From Streptomyces sp. NBC_01255 (GTDB taxonomy: Bacteria > Actinomycetota > Actinomycetes > Streptomycetales > Streptomycetaceae): 64,000 nt of DNA. The position numbers and the translations under genes are program-made. The notes under the pieces are model-generated. The model was not told the origin of the DNA. It saw only the letters and a program-made list of their open reading frames with translations, and ran no database searches. The stretch lies in NCBI RefSeq assembly GCF_036226445.1, contig NZ_CP108474.1:5084001-5148000 (forward strand). The letters run 5' to 3'. This document shows positions 7,260-14,412 of this stretch, piece by piece. Every line of letters starts with the position of its first letter. Within the stretch, counting starts at the first letter, position 1.

Positions 7260-7975
7260 GCGGCGGTCTCCTGGGCGTGCTGGCGGGCGGTGGCGGCGTC
7301 GAGGCGGGAGGGGTGCGGCGTGGTACGGCGGCGGTTCGCGGTGGCCTGGGTGGTGGGGTTGAGTCGCATGTCGCGGCAGGGCTGGCCGGTCTCGGCCTTG
7401 CACCAGGTGCAGGGGACGTCGAGGGCGTCGGGCTTTCCCTCGCGGGCGAGGCGTTCGCGTTCGGCGCGGACGGGCCGGAGAGGGGCGAGGGCGTCCTTGA
7501 CGGTGCGGGGCATGTACGTGCCGAAGGCGGCGAGGCGCTCGGCGGCGAACTGGTCGCGCTGCTCGCGGGTGCCGCTCTCACCGGGAAGGAGCGCGCGGGG
7601 GGTGGCCACGGCGCGGCCGGTCTCAATGGCGTGGCGGTGGCCGGCGAGGGCGGCTCGGTAGGCGGCCTGGTCGTCGGGGTCGACGTTCGGGACCGGGTCC
7701 ATGTGGCGACCGAGGACGTCGCGGCGGAACGCGGCCCACAGGCCTCCGACGTCGCTCGGCTTGATCGGGTAGGGGCTGGTGGCGATGTGGCGACGGACGG
7801 CCTGCGAGGCGTCCCAGTGGCGACCCTCGGGGTGGGGGGCGGTCGAGGCGACGTCGGCGAGGAGATCGGCCCACTGGGTGAGGCGTTCGGCGGCGGCTTC
7901 CTTGGTGGTGGGGGCGCGGGTGGGGTCGAGACGGTCGGCATAGGCGAGCAGGGCGGCGATTTCGCGGCGGTCCAT
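7256..7975 (-). CDS. Element protein with zinc-finger motif, 239 aa
   Basis: Residues 1-165 are helical (MDRREIAALLAYADRLDP... QWADLLADV). The C-terminal region has CTWCKAETGQPCRDM followed about 20 residues later by HPSRLDAA, the pattern C-x2-C-x7-C...H...R seen in small actinophage zinc fingers, including the one at 5183-5368. A GGAG-type site lies before ATG 7975. It directly follows the initiator-like gene (10 bases) and may assist replication, but that rests on position only. Confidence 0.6.
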   Translation of the reverse strand: MDRREIAALLAYADRLDPTRAPTTKEAAAERLTQWADLLADVASTAPHPEGRHWDASQAVRRHIATSPYPIKPSDVGGLWAAFRRDVLGRHMDPVPNVDPDDQAAYRAALAGHRHAIETGRAVATPRALLPGESGTREQRDQFAAERLAAFGTYMPRTVKDALAPLRPVRAERERLAREGKPDALDVPCTWCKAETGQPCRDMRLNPTTQATANRRRTTPHPSRLDAATARQHAQETAA

Positions 7976-7985
7976 GGCGGGGCTC

Positions 7986-8870
7986 CTAGACGAGGTCGGC
8001 GTACCAGTCGGCAGCCTGGGCGGCGCGGCCGGGCTGGGCGGGGCGGGCGCGGTCGAACGGGACGACGTTCGAGGCGGGACCGGTCGGGGCGGTGGCGGCG
8101 ACGGTGCCGGGGGTGGCGGCCGGCGGGAGGGACTGCCAGGCGCGGAGGAAGTACCGGGCGTGGGCGATGTCTCGCTTCGAGGCGGCCTTGACGGCGACGC
8201 TGGCGAGCATGTCGACACCGGAGCGCTTGATCAGGGCATCGACGCGGAGCCACTCACCGGGGGTGAGGTTCCACTGCGGGTAGACCTGGGCGGCGGTGAT
8301 CCGGGAAACCAGCTCCGAGGCGTAGTCGGGGATCACTGCTGACGGCGGGCCGTCTTCCCTCCCTCCTTCATTCACTCCCTCATTGGGTGAGTGATGTGGT
8401 CCGGATTCCGGACCACTAGCGGTCCGTGTCACGGACCACAAAGCGTCTTCGCCGGTGGGGTCTACCGGTCCGGATTCCGGACCGGTAGCGGGGGTGTTTG
8501 TGGTCTGGGATCCGGACCGCAAACCGTTTGTGGTCCGGGATCCGGACCGCTCGGCGGGAGCCGTTTCCGGTCCGGAATCCGGACCGGTACGGCGGGTGTA
8601 GCCGACGGCTCCGGGGAGGCGGTAGAGGGTTGCGCGGGACCCCTTGGCCTCCTGGGCGATGACCAGATCGCCGGACGCGACCGCGTCAAGGAGAGCCTTG
8701 ACGGCCACTCCCTTACCGACTCCGCCGAGGCGGCGCATGGCGTCGGCCGTGCTCAGGTGGGCCTCGGCGTTCGGGCCGGTGGTTTTGTCGGCGACCGCGA
8801 GCACGGCCAGGCGCGCGTTCCCACGCGAGCGCGCGTTGCGCCATACCCAGTCGGTGGCGTCGAGGGTCAC
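7986..8870 (-). CDS. Replication-initiator-like winged-helix protein, 294 aa, carrying iterated palindromes
   Basis: Residues 1-85 look like a winged helix (MTLDATDWVWRNARSRGNARLAVLAVAD; HLSTADAMRRLGGVGKGVAVKALLDAVASGDLVI), as in phage replisome-organiser proteins. Residues about 90-165 form a low-complexity Gly/Pro/Ser/Thr linker with repeated SGPESGP. Residues 170-250 are helical (LVSRITAAQVYPQWNLTPGEWLRVDALI), and the tail is disordered. The DNA coding the linker contains six large palindromes (8397-8587). In lambda-type phages the origin lies inside the initiator gene at the same relative place. A GGAG site precedes GTG 8870. The function is inferred from domain pattern and the embedded repeats. 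Confidence 0.65.
   Translation of the reverse strand: MTLDATDWVWRNARSRGNARLAVLAVADKTTGPNAEAHLSTADAMRRLGGVGKGVAVKALLDAVASGDLVIAQEAKGSRATLYRLPGAVGYTRRTGPDSGPETAPAERSGSRTTNGLRSGSQTTNTPATGPESGPVDPTGEDALWSVTRTASGPESGPHHSPNEGVNEGGREDGPPSAVIPDYASELVSRITAAQVYPQWNLTPGEWLRVDALIKRSGVDMLASVAVKAASKRDIAHARYFLRAWQSLPPAATPGTVAATAPTGPASNVVPFDRARPAQPGRAAQAADWYADLV
8397..8587. repeat. Six iterated palindromes, candidate replication origin
   Basis: Six copies of a GGTCCGGA-N-TCCGGACC palindrome lie at 8397-8415, 8421-8437, 8462-8488, 8502-8518, 8532-8548 and 8567-8587. The third is perfect over 27 bases and the second is a diverged but still perfect palindrome (GGTCCGTG-T-CACGGACC). Copies four and five lie in a 24-base direct repeat with a 30-base period. 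All fall in the linker-coding part of the initiator-like gene. Iterated binding sites inside an initiator gene are the known arrangement of lambdoid origins. Confidence 0.6.
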
Positions 8871-8944
8871 GGTGGTGCTCCTGTCGGGGTGGTACGCCCG
8901 GGGCGAGGGGATCGGGTCCGGCCTCGCCCCGGGCAGTGCGGGGG

Positions 8945-9550
8945 CTACTGCGGGATGGCGAGGGGGCGCCCGCACATGCAGGCAAGGAGGTCGCCGTCGG
9001 CGGCCGTGCGTCGGGGGTGCCGCCAGCGGTGGAACGGGCACGGCTTGAACAGGCCTTCGCCGGGCGGGTGCTGGACGATGCCGACGCGCGAGGCGTACGG
9101 ACCGCCCATGGCCCGGACGGGGTGGGTATCCCGGCAGGCGAGGCACCGGCCGGTCGTACCGCCCGGGAGCGGCGCGTACAGGTCGGTCCTGCTGCCGGGG
9201 CAGTGCCGGGGCGGGGTCAGGTCCCGGGGCCCGAACACCAGCGGCGGGCGGCCGGCGGCCTGTTCGTCCTGTCCGGCGCCGACCGCGCGGCCCTCGCACG
9301 TCCCGCATACGGGCAGGTGGTCGAGCACGGTTTCTGCGGTCACCATCGGGCGAGCGGCGCGCAGGCTGCCGACCTGCTGCCCGCACCACACGGTGTAGGT
9401 GGTGCGCCCGTCCGGCCACCGGATACCGGTGCGGGGCCGGTGCCAGCGATTCATCCCGCCCGTCCGGACGTACCGGGGGCCGGTCGTGAGCGGCTCGGCG
9501 TCGATCGGACCGATGCCGTACGTGATCGGCGGGACCAGAGTGACGGTCAC
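8945..9550 (-). CDS. Cysteine-rich element protein, 201 aa
   Basis: GTG 9550 follows a GGAGG site and overlaps the upstream stop as GTGA. The protein carries several probable zinc-binding clusters: WCGQQ with CGTCEGR in the middle, then GRCLACRDTHP, KPCPFHRWRHP and CMCGRPL. The first half has RWHRPRTGIRWPDGRTTYTVWCG. Multiple zinc sites suggest a structural or nucleic-acid-binding role. The family is not recognised; the CGTCEGRAVG stretch looks like one shared among Streptomyces phage and host hypothetical proteins, which is memory rather than a search result. Confidence 0.6.
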   Translation of the reverse strand: MTVTLVPPITYGIGPIDAEPLTTGPRYVRTGGMNRWHRPRTGIRWPDGRTTYTVWCGQQVGSLRAARPMVTAETVLDHLPVCGTCEGRAVGAGQDEQAAGRPPLVFGPRDLTPPRHCPGSRTDLYAPLPGGTTGRCLACRDTHPVRAMGGPYASRVGIVQHPPGEGLFKPCPFHRWRHPRRTAADGDLLACMCGRPLAIPQ

Positions 9551-9759
9551 GGCACCTCCGGATGCGGGCGGGGAACGGGCTTGTGGGTCTCGCAGCGCCA
9601 CCCGCACGGGTACGGGCGGGCCGGGACGGCGTGGCACCGGGGGCTGCCCGCGTCACACGTGTGCCGGGGCCGGTCGAGCGGGAGTTGCCCAGGAACCGGG
9701 GCAGGAGGCGCCATGTCGAGCAGGCGGCGGGCGCGGTCAAGCCGATCGCGTCCGGTCAC
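9547..9759 (-). CDS. Small cysteine/histidine-rich element protein, 70 aa
   Basis: GTG 9759 overlaps the upstream stop (GTGA), and its own stop overlaps the next GTG. The C-terminal half contains HTCDAGSPRCHAV and YPCGWRCETH, which could hold one or two zinc ions. It is proline-rich otherwise. The frame is also open upstream, but the coupled GTG is the natural start. Function unknown. Confidence 0.5.
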   Translation of the reverse strand: MTGRDRLDRARRLLDMAPPAPVPGQLPLDRPRHTCDAGSPRCHAVPARPYPCGWRCETHKPVPRPHPEVP

Positions 9760-10343
9760 GCGGCGGCGCGCCCAGCGGCCTTGGCCATGTCCTGGCACGT
9801 CCCGCAGTACGGGCTTCCGTTCGGGAGGTATCGGCGGTGCTCAGCGGCGGCGTGTCCCCGCACGCACGCCGTTCGGGTCGACTCCTGACCGGTGAGGGCG
9901 GCGAGTTGAGCGCGGAGGCGGTTCCGGCCGGGCTCGTCCTCGACGTGCTCGGGAGCGACGCAGCCCTCGTGGTCACATTCCGTCGTGACGTACCCCTCAG
10001 GGGCCCCGCCCCGGGCGAGCTGGAAGGCAACGGTTCGGGCGGTGACGGTTCGACCCGCGAAGGAAAACACGGGGGTCCCGCTGGACTTGGTGTGGCGCCC
10101 AACCCATTCCATGTGCCCGCCGTCAACAACGCGGACGAACTGGCGGAACTTCTCATCCAGGGTGAGCGTGCAGCGGTTCGGCGCCGACCGGGGCACCGGC
10201 GCCATGCCGAGGGCTGCGCGGTAGCGAGCGGGCGTCGCCTTGTCGAGGCCGAGTTCGCGGGCAATGGTGTGATTTGCCGCCCCGGACCGCAGCATGGTGA
10301 TCACCTGCTCGCGGACAGCCGGGGGAAGCGGGCGGCCCTTCAC
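9756..10343 (-). CDS. HTH plus degenerate HNH-like protein, 195 aa
   Basis: Residues 1-48 form a helix-turn-helix (PPAVREQVITMLRSGAANHTIARELGLDKAT). Residues 60-145 resemble an HNH module: RTVTARTVAFQLARG, then TTECDHEGCVAPEHVEDEPGRN. The usual Asp-His pair before the first cysteine is replaced by Thr-Glu, so the nuclease site may be lost. The tail CVRGHAAAEHRRYLPNGSPYCGTC matches the architecture of the HNH protein at 5927-6394, so the two are probably paralogues. GTG 10343 overlaps the upstream stop. It may bind DNA without cutting it; this is inference. Confidence 0.65.
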   Translation of the reverse strand: MKGRPLPPAVREQVITMLRSGAANHTIARELGLDKATPARYRAALGMAPVPRSAPNRCTLTLDEKFRQFVRVVDGGHMEWVGRHTKSSGTPVFSFAGRTVTARTVAFQLARGGAPEGYVTTECDHEGCVAPEHVEDEPGRNRLRAQLAALTGQESTRTACVRGHAAAEHRRYLPNGSPYCGTCQDMAKAAGRAAA

Positions 10344-10714
10344 AGCGGCACCGACTTACCGGCCTGCTCGGCCATACCGGCCGCGAGCATGGTCTTGCCG
10401 ATCGGCTGGCCGGCCTTCGCGAGCGCGGCAAGGAGGTCGGCAGTGGTGGGGTCCTCGCCGTCGTCGGAGGCGGCCACGTGGCAGGCGATGGCGAGCTGGG
10501 TATCGGTGAGCGCGTCGAGGGCGGCGAGCAGCGCGCGAGCGGTGCCGAGGAGGTGCCGGGCGAGGACGTAGACCGTGCCGTTGTCCGGGGTCCGCTTCTC
10601 CAACACGGTCTGGGCGAGGGCGGCGGCGTTGACGGTCTCGTAGAACTGGGTGGCGGCGACGCGGCGGGTGTAGTGCTGCAAGTCCAGCCGGTCGGTCGTG
10701 TTGATCGGGTCCAT
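10340..10714 (-). CDS. Element protein, 124 aa, unknown
   Basis: ATG at 10714 (MDPINTTDRLDLQHYTRRVAA) is preceded by the shared CCAGGAGCACC sequence. The protein is helical, with YVLARHLLGTARALLAALDAL and an acidic patch ASDDGEDPTTADLLAAL. No motif identifies a family. The open frame upstream of the ATG covers a hairpin and is not coding. Confidence 0.55.
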   Translation of the reverse strand: MDPINTTDRLDLQHYTRRVAATQFYETVNAAALAQTVLEKRTPDNGTVYVLARHLLGTARALLAALDALTDTQLAIACHVAASDDGEDPTTADLLAALAKAGQPIGKTMLAAGMAEQAGKSVPL

Positions 10715-10733
10715 GCGGTGCTCCTGGTCGAAG

Positions 10734-10766
10734 GGCCCGCCCCGGTCGGGGGAGGCGGGGCGGGCC
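10734..10766 (-). terminator. Intergenic hairpin in the early operon
   Basis: GGCCCGCCCC (10734-10743) pairs perfectly with GGGGCGGGCC (10757-10766) around a 13-base loop. It lies between the gene ending at 10780 and the start at 10714. It could be a partial terminator lowering expression of the later genes. Confidence 0.55.
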
Positions 10767-10779
10767 GTCGTACGGAAGG

Positions 10780-11379
10780 TCAGCCCTGCTCGGGCGCGAG
10801 GGCGGGCAGCACGTGAGCGGCCAACTCGCCCCGGCGCCACGCCTGTGCGACCAGCTCGCGGCCGGTGAGCGCGGACGCCTTCGACCTCCGCGTGTACGTC
10901 ATCCGGTGCGTGGCGGCGAGGGCCGGCCGGATCTCGACACCGGGGACGTCGTGGACCTCGGCGGTCTCCTCGTCGACGTACCGGGCCGTCCCGGCGGCGG
11001 TTGCCTCGGCGAGCACCTTCGCGGCGAACCCGGGCCGTACGCGGGTCTCCAGCCGCATCGGGATCATCTCGACCTCGAACTCGGTGGGGTACGTGTCGCG
11101 CACCCAGGCGGCGAACGCCTCGTCGTCGATGACCTGGGCGGCGCGCTCGCCTCCCTGCCGGGAGATGCTGCCGACCTTCGTGCCGTCCGGGAGTACCGCG
11201 TCAATCTTTGACGTGCCGGTCGTCTTGTACTGCGCTTCCAGGAGCGCGTGCGCCTCGGCTCGGGCGTCGTTGTACGCGGTCTTGACCTCTTCGAGCAGCG
11301 CTCCGAGGGAGGCCTGCCGGGTGATGGCGTCCCGGATCTCTCCGGTCGGGGCCGGCGGGGTGGTGGTCTGCTCGGTCAC
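10780..11379 (-). CDS. Element protein adjacent to ERF gene, 199 aa
   Basis: GTG 11379 overlaps the ERF stop as GTGA. Helical N-terminal residues 1-60 (GALLEEVKTAYNDARAEAHALLEAQYKTTG) lead to a compact domain with SKIDAVLPDGTKVGSISRQGG and EVEMIPMRLETRVRPGFAAKVL. Tight coupling to the annealing protein suggests a recombination or replication helper. I recall similar proteins beside recombinases in actinophages, but I cannot name a family. It has no cysteines and no membrane segment. Confidence 0.6.
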   Translation of the reverse strand: MTEQTTTPPAPTGEIRDAITRQASLGALLEEVKTAYNDARAEAHALLEAQYKTTGTSKIDAVLPDGTKVGSISRQGGERAAQVIDDEAFAAWVRDTYPTEFEVEMIPMRLETRVRPGFAAKVLAEATAAGTARYVDEETAEVHDVPGVEIRPALAATHRMTYTRRSKASALTGRELVAQAWRRGELAAHVLPALAPEQG

Positions 11380-12434
11380 TGGGCGGCCCTCTCGATCATC
11401 GAGCGGAACGCGTGCAGCGTGGCGGGGTCGGCCTCGGCGATCGTGCGGCCGTGGGCGCGCTCGAAATCGGCGTCGAGCGTCTGGTAGCCGACGCGGGAAG
11501 CGGCGAGGCGGAGGGCCTCCTCGGCGGCGGCCCCGGTCTGGGCCTCGGTGGTCGTGGCGTCCGGCGCCGGGGTCGGGGCCGAGCGGGTGGGCCGCTCCTG
11601 CTGTCCGGCCACCCGCGGCTGCGGGGCGCGAGCGTCGGCGCGCTTTCCGTCCGCGATGGCGTCGAGCGCCGCGAGGTACTCCGCCGGGGCGCCGGCCTTC
11701 ACGGCCTCGACGCGAACCTGCTCGAACTGGGCCTCGCTCGTAGCCGCGCGGGCCTCGGCCTTAAAGTCCCGGCGCTGCTGCTCCTGCTGGGATGCAGCCT
11801 CAGCCTGCTGCCCTTGGCGCGGCTGCTGCTGGCGCTGCCCGCGCTGCTGACCTCGCGGCTGCTGCTGGCGCCGCTGCTGCTCCTGGCGTTCGGCGCGGTG
11901 CTCCGTCGGCACCTCGGGGTGGTGCCGGTCGCCGTCGTCGATGCTGCGGCCATCCACGGGCAACATGAACAGGGTGAACAGGAGGTACTTCAGCGCGGCG
12001 GACTGAGCCTTGTTGGTGGCCTTGTCGGCAAAGTCGGACGCCTCGCCCGGGACGTCGGCGACCAGGCAGTCACCGGCCGGGCCGTAGATCCGGTACCGCA
12101 TCCGGATCACCACGTGCGTCATCTTCTCGCCGCGCCGCTCGGCCTTGTGGCTGGCGACGCTGGGGAGGATGAACACGCCGTGGGCACGGAGGGGGCCCGC
12201 CATGGCCGACATGACATCGTCGATGCCCCGGAACTTGTAGTTCTGCTGGGTGTTCGTCTGGTTCTTTCCGACGGGCATCGCGTCCCGCATCACGGAGTTG
12301 ATCGCGGCGAACACGCGGGGGGCGTCGACGGGGGCTCCGTTCGGCGCGGGCTCGTACGTGACATCGGCCGGGCCGGTCACGGGCGGCAGCGAGGGCTGCC
12401 CGGGGTGGGCGGTGGGCAGGGTGGTGACGGTCAC
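11376..12434 (-). CDS. ERF-family single-strand DNA annealing protein, 352 aa
   Basis: ERF proteins anneal complementary single strands and drive phage recombination or circularisation. The ERF domain spans residues about 38-165: RVFAAINSVMRDAMPVGKN, NYKFRGIDDVMSAMAGPLRAHGVFILP, then GEASDFADKATNKAQSAALKYLLFTLF with the conserved Ala/Lys helix. A Gln/Arg-rich linker (about 175-230) follows, then an acidic C-terminal region with EAALRLAASRVGYQ-type helices. GTG 12434 overlaps the upstream stop. It should work with the SSB at 5454. The linker is unusually Gln-rich. Confidence 0.88.
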   Translation of the reverse strand: MTVTTLPTAHPGQPSLPPVTGPADVTYEPAPNGAPVDAPRVFAAINSVMRDAMPVGKNQTNTQQNYKFRGIDDVMSAMAGPLRAHGVFILPSVASHKAERRGEKMTHVVIRMRYRIYGPAGDCLVADVPGEASDFADKATNKAQSAALKYLLFTLFMLPVDGRSIDDGDRHHPEVPTEHRAERQEQQRRQQQPRGQQRGQRQQQPRQGQQAEAASQQEQQRRDFKAEARAATSEAQFEQVRVEAVKAGAPAEYLAALDAIADGKRADARAPQPRVAGQQERPTRSAPTPAPDATTTEAQTGAAAEEALRLAASRVGYQTLDADFERAHGRTIAEADPATLHAFRSMIERAAQ

Positions 12435-12808
12435 GAGCGGTTCTCCTGTGCGGTGTTGCGGTGGCGGATGATCGCGGCCTGCTTCGTGAGCGAGGTCGCC
12501 AGACTGATCGCGTCGTCCGGCCCGAGCACGTCGTCGAGACGCTCGGCCGACTCCAGACCGCCGAGCAGCGCGTCGCGGGTGCCGTCGGCCTCGGCCGCAC
12601 GCATCGCCCGCTCCCAGTCCGGCGTGTGGTCCGACACGACGGCGTGGTCGAGGGAGAGGACGGCGGCGGCGTGGGCGGCGAGCATCTGCCCGAACTCGGT
12701 GGGGTCGTCGGCGTAGGCGATGGCGAGTTCGTCGAGCAGGGGCACGACGGCGGCGGTGACGGGGAGGCGGACGGCGGTGCCGTCGGCGGTGAGGGTCGGA
12801 CGGATCAC
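12431..12808 (-). CDS. Element protein, 125 aa, unknown
   Basis: GTG 12808 overlaps the upstream stop as GTGA, and its stop overlaps the ERF start. The protein is acidic and helical (PVTAAVVPLLDELAIAYADDPTEFGQMLAAHAAAVL; DAISLATSLTKQAAIIRHRNTAQ). It is probably co-translated with the ERF protein. No family is recognised. Confidence 0.55.
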   Translation of the reverse strand: MIRPTLTADGTAVRLPVTAAVVPLLDELAIAYADDPTEFGQMLAAHAAAVLSLDHAVVSDHTPDWERAMRAAEADGTRDALLGGLESAERLDDVLGPDDAISLATSLTKQAAIIRHRNTAQENRS

Positions 12809-13200
12809 GCGGTCACCTCCGGCGCGGTGTCGGTGCCGAGGGCGGCCGGGGCCGTGGGGACGTTGTCCATCAGGTAGCCGGTGCCCACGTTGTAGATGAG
12901 CGGCCGATCCCAGTCGGCGGCCGGGAAGGCGTCGACGAGCAGGCGCCGGGCGGCACGGTGCGCGCCGATGGGGGCCTCGACGGTGTAGCCGATGGAGTTG
13001 AGCAGGTTCACGAGGGTCTGCCGGCGGGGGGTGCCGTCGACGTCGGTCGTGACCGGGGTCAGGTGGACGCGGGCGATGCCGGGGGCGATGGTGTGCAGCT
13101 GCGTCGCGAGGTCGTCGCGGAACGCCATCTGACGGCGGTAGGCGCGGGCGCCCCGGAACGCCTCGGCGGCGCGGAGGAGGCGGGTACCCTGGTTCTGCAT
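12805..13200 (-). CDS. Element protein, 131 aa, unknown
   Basis: ATG 13200 follows GGAG at a 7-base spacing, the first good ribosome-binding site after the 13225-13253 hairpin. The basic N-terminus (TRLLRAAEAFRGARAYRRQMAFRDDLATQL) is followed by HLTPVTTDVDGTPRRQTLVNLLNSIGYTVEAP and an aromatic patch DWDRPLIYNVGTGYLMD. It opens the block of coupled genes that includes the ERF protein. Function unknown. Confidence 0.55.
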   Translation of the reverse strand: MQNQGTRLLRAAEAFRGARAYRRQMAFRDDLATQLHTIAPGIARVHLTPVTTDVDGTPRRQTLVNLLNSIGYTVEAPIGAHRAARRLLVDAFPAADWDRPLIYNVGTGYLMDNVPTAPAALGTDTAPEVTA

Positions 13201-13224
13201 ATTGATCTCCTTCGGGGGATGTGA

Positions 13225-13253
13225 GGGCCGTCCGGGCGCAATCCGGGCGGCCC
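13225..13253 (-). terminator. Attenuator-like hairpin after the first two early genes
   Basis: GGGCCGTCCGG (13225-13235) pairs with CCGGGCGGCCC (13243-13253) with one mismatch and a 7-base loop. It follows the stop at 13263 and precedes the ERF block, so it may limit or regulate read-through into the early operon. Confidence 0.55.
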
Positions 13254-13262
13254 TTCGCGGTT

Positions 13263-13451
13263 TCAGGCGGCGAGAGGCTGGGGGGAGGCCTGCTCGGCGT
13301 GCTGCTTCCGCAGCAGGCGGCGGACGGCCATTTCCCGCTCGGGGGAGAGGCGGCCGGCCGCGTAGTCGGCGGCGACCTCGGCGAGCGCGATGTCGAGGAC
13401 CCGGCGCGCGTTAGCGAATGCCTGCTCGCGGGTGACGACTGGGGCGCTCAT
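13263..13451 (-). CDS. Small element protein, 62 aa
   Basis: ATG 13451 overlaps the stop of the Cro-like gene (ATGA). The product is a helical protein (TREQAFANARRVLDIALAEVAADYAAGRLSPEREMAVRRLLRK). It is the second gene of the leftward early transcript and lies before the attenuator-like hairpin. The position resembles that of early regulators or excisionase-like proteins in temperate phages, but no motif confirms that. Confidence 0.55.
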   Translation of the reverse strand: MSAPVVTREQAFANARRVLDIALAEVAADYAAGRLSPEREMAVRRLLRKQHAEQASPQPLAA

Positions 13452-13675
13452 GCGGCGTCCGTGCGGATGAGGAGGTGCCGGGCCTTGATGCCGTAGTGGC
13501 GTTCGACCTTGGCGATCAGGGGGGCGCTCGGCGTGGAGCGTCCGTTGAGCAGGCGCCAGGCCGTGTTACGCGGGACTCCCAGGCGGCGGCCGACGGCGGC
13601 GGCGCTGAGGCGTCCGTTGAGCTTGGTGTCGCCTGCTCGGGCGGCAGCAGCGCGGAGCTTTGTGCGGTCGTACAT
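13448..13675 (-). CDS. Cro-like HTH regulator, 75 aa
   Basis: This is the first gene of the leftward early operon. A helix-turn-helix spans residues about 18-60 (KLNGRLSAAAVGRRLGVPRNTAWRLLNGRSTPSAPLIAKVERHYG). ATG 13675 follows AAGGG at a 7-base spacing. The ribosome-binding site overlaps one arm of the inverted operator pair at 13684-13720, so repressor binding or an RNA hairpin could block its expression. It is divergent from the repressor-like gene at 13973, the classic lysis/lysogeny arrangement. The longer open frame upstream runs through the operators and is not expected to be used. Confidence 0.75.
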   Translation of the reverse strand: MYDRTKLRAAAARAGDTKLNGRLSAAAVGRRLGVPRNTAWRLLNGRSTPSAPLIAKVERHYGIKARHLLIRTDAA

Positions 13676-13972
13676 GACGATGCCCTTCCGTAGACGGACG
13701 GTTGTTCCGTCTACGGAAGGAACACTACCATCAAGATTCCTCATTCCGTCCACGGTTGGAACATGGCGGGAGGGATGTGAAACGTGATGGACTGTGCGCC
13801 GTGTGTAGCGAAACTGATTGACACGCTCCGCTTGACGCATGAGAATCGTCCAGGTGTTCGAATGTGCCTCTACCGGCGAGGACGGCCCTCGGAAGGGTGT
13901 TCTGTGTGTGGATTTCGGTCAGATGCCAGAGGCCTGATGCCATGATCTTTCCGCGCGCGGTATGTTCCATCC
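13676..13972. promoter_or_regulatory. Divergent lysis/lysogeny control region with operators
   Basis: No gene lies in these 297 bases. A perfect 15-bp inverted repeat with a 7-base spacer occupies 13684-13698 and 13706-13720 (arm TCCGTCTACGGAAGG). The extended plus-strand site 13705-13724 reads TTCCGTCTACGGAAGGAACA, and a variant at 13744-13763 reads TTCCGTCCACGGTTGGAACA. The 19 bases between these two sites are a likely place for the leftward promoter. A rightward TTGACA (13818-13823) with GAGAAT 17 bases later is a weaker promoter candidate. Confidence 0.7.
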
Positions 13973-13984
13973 ATGGACGAAACA
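13961..13984 (+). promoter_or_regulatory. Likely leaderless promoter and autoregulatory operator of the repressor gene
   Basis: TATGTT (13961-13966) lies 6 bases before the ATG at 13973, and no Shine-Dalgarno sequence is present, so the transcript is probably leaderless. TTCCATCCATGGACGAAACA (13965-13984) is a diverged copy of the element operator and covers the expected transcription start. This suggests that the repressor limits its own synthesis. Confidence 0.45.
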
Positions 13985-14395
13985 AGAGAGCGCAAGTTCG
14001 CGGACTGGCTAGAACGACGCTTCACACAAGCGGGCTATCGCTTGAGCGAACGCGGTGAACGCACACGTCTCTCGCGAGATAGCGGTATCCCTCCGGCCAG
14101 CCTGAACCGACTCCTCGCCGGCGGCGGCACCCCTACCATCGACTCCCTCGAACAGCTCGCCACCTTCTTCGGCGACCCTCTGAGCGTCGTACTCATGGGC
14201 GCCGGATGGCTCACCCCTGACGACATCAACCGCGTACGAACCGGTCCCCCTGCCGGTAGCGACCCCATCACCACCGACGTCGCCCTCGACGAACTCGGCA
14301 TCACCGACCCCAGTGACCGCCGACTCATCGAGGCCGTCATCGACACCGTGAAGCGCAACCGAACCGCCGGCGACTCCGAAAGGACCGCCGAATAG
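13973..14395 (+). CDS. Phage repressor-like HTH (XRE-type) protein, 140 aa
   Basis: An XRE-like helix-turn-helix spans residues about 15-75: ERRFTQAGYRLSERGERTRLSRDSGIPPASLNRLLAGGGTP, followed by TIDSLEQLATFFGDPLSVVLMGAG. The remaining 65 residues are acidic (DVALDELGITDPSDRRLIEAVIDTVKRN) and may mediate oligomerisation. There is no LexA-type Ser-Lys protease domain, so induction probably does not use self-cleavage. It is divergent from the Cro-like gene and is the best candidate for binding the 20-bp operators. It is followed after 17 bases by the membrane protein and then the integrase. Confidence 0.75.
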   Translation: MDETRERKFADWLERRFTQAGYRLSERGERTRLSRDSGIPPASLNRLLAGGGTPTIDSLEQLATFFGDPLSVVLMGAGWLTPDDINRVRTGPPAGSDPITTDVALDELGITDPSDRRLIEAVIDTVKRNRTAGDSERTAE

Positions 14396-14412
14396 CAAGG
14401 AGAGACCGTACG

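Noticed and set aside
7986..9740. A 584-codon leftward reading frame starting at 9740
   Set aside because: Its first 290 codons overlap better-supported genes (8945-9550, 9547-9759) in other frames; a GTG with GGAG at 8870 marks the real start.
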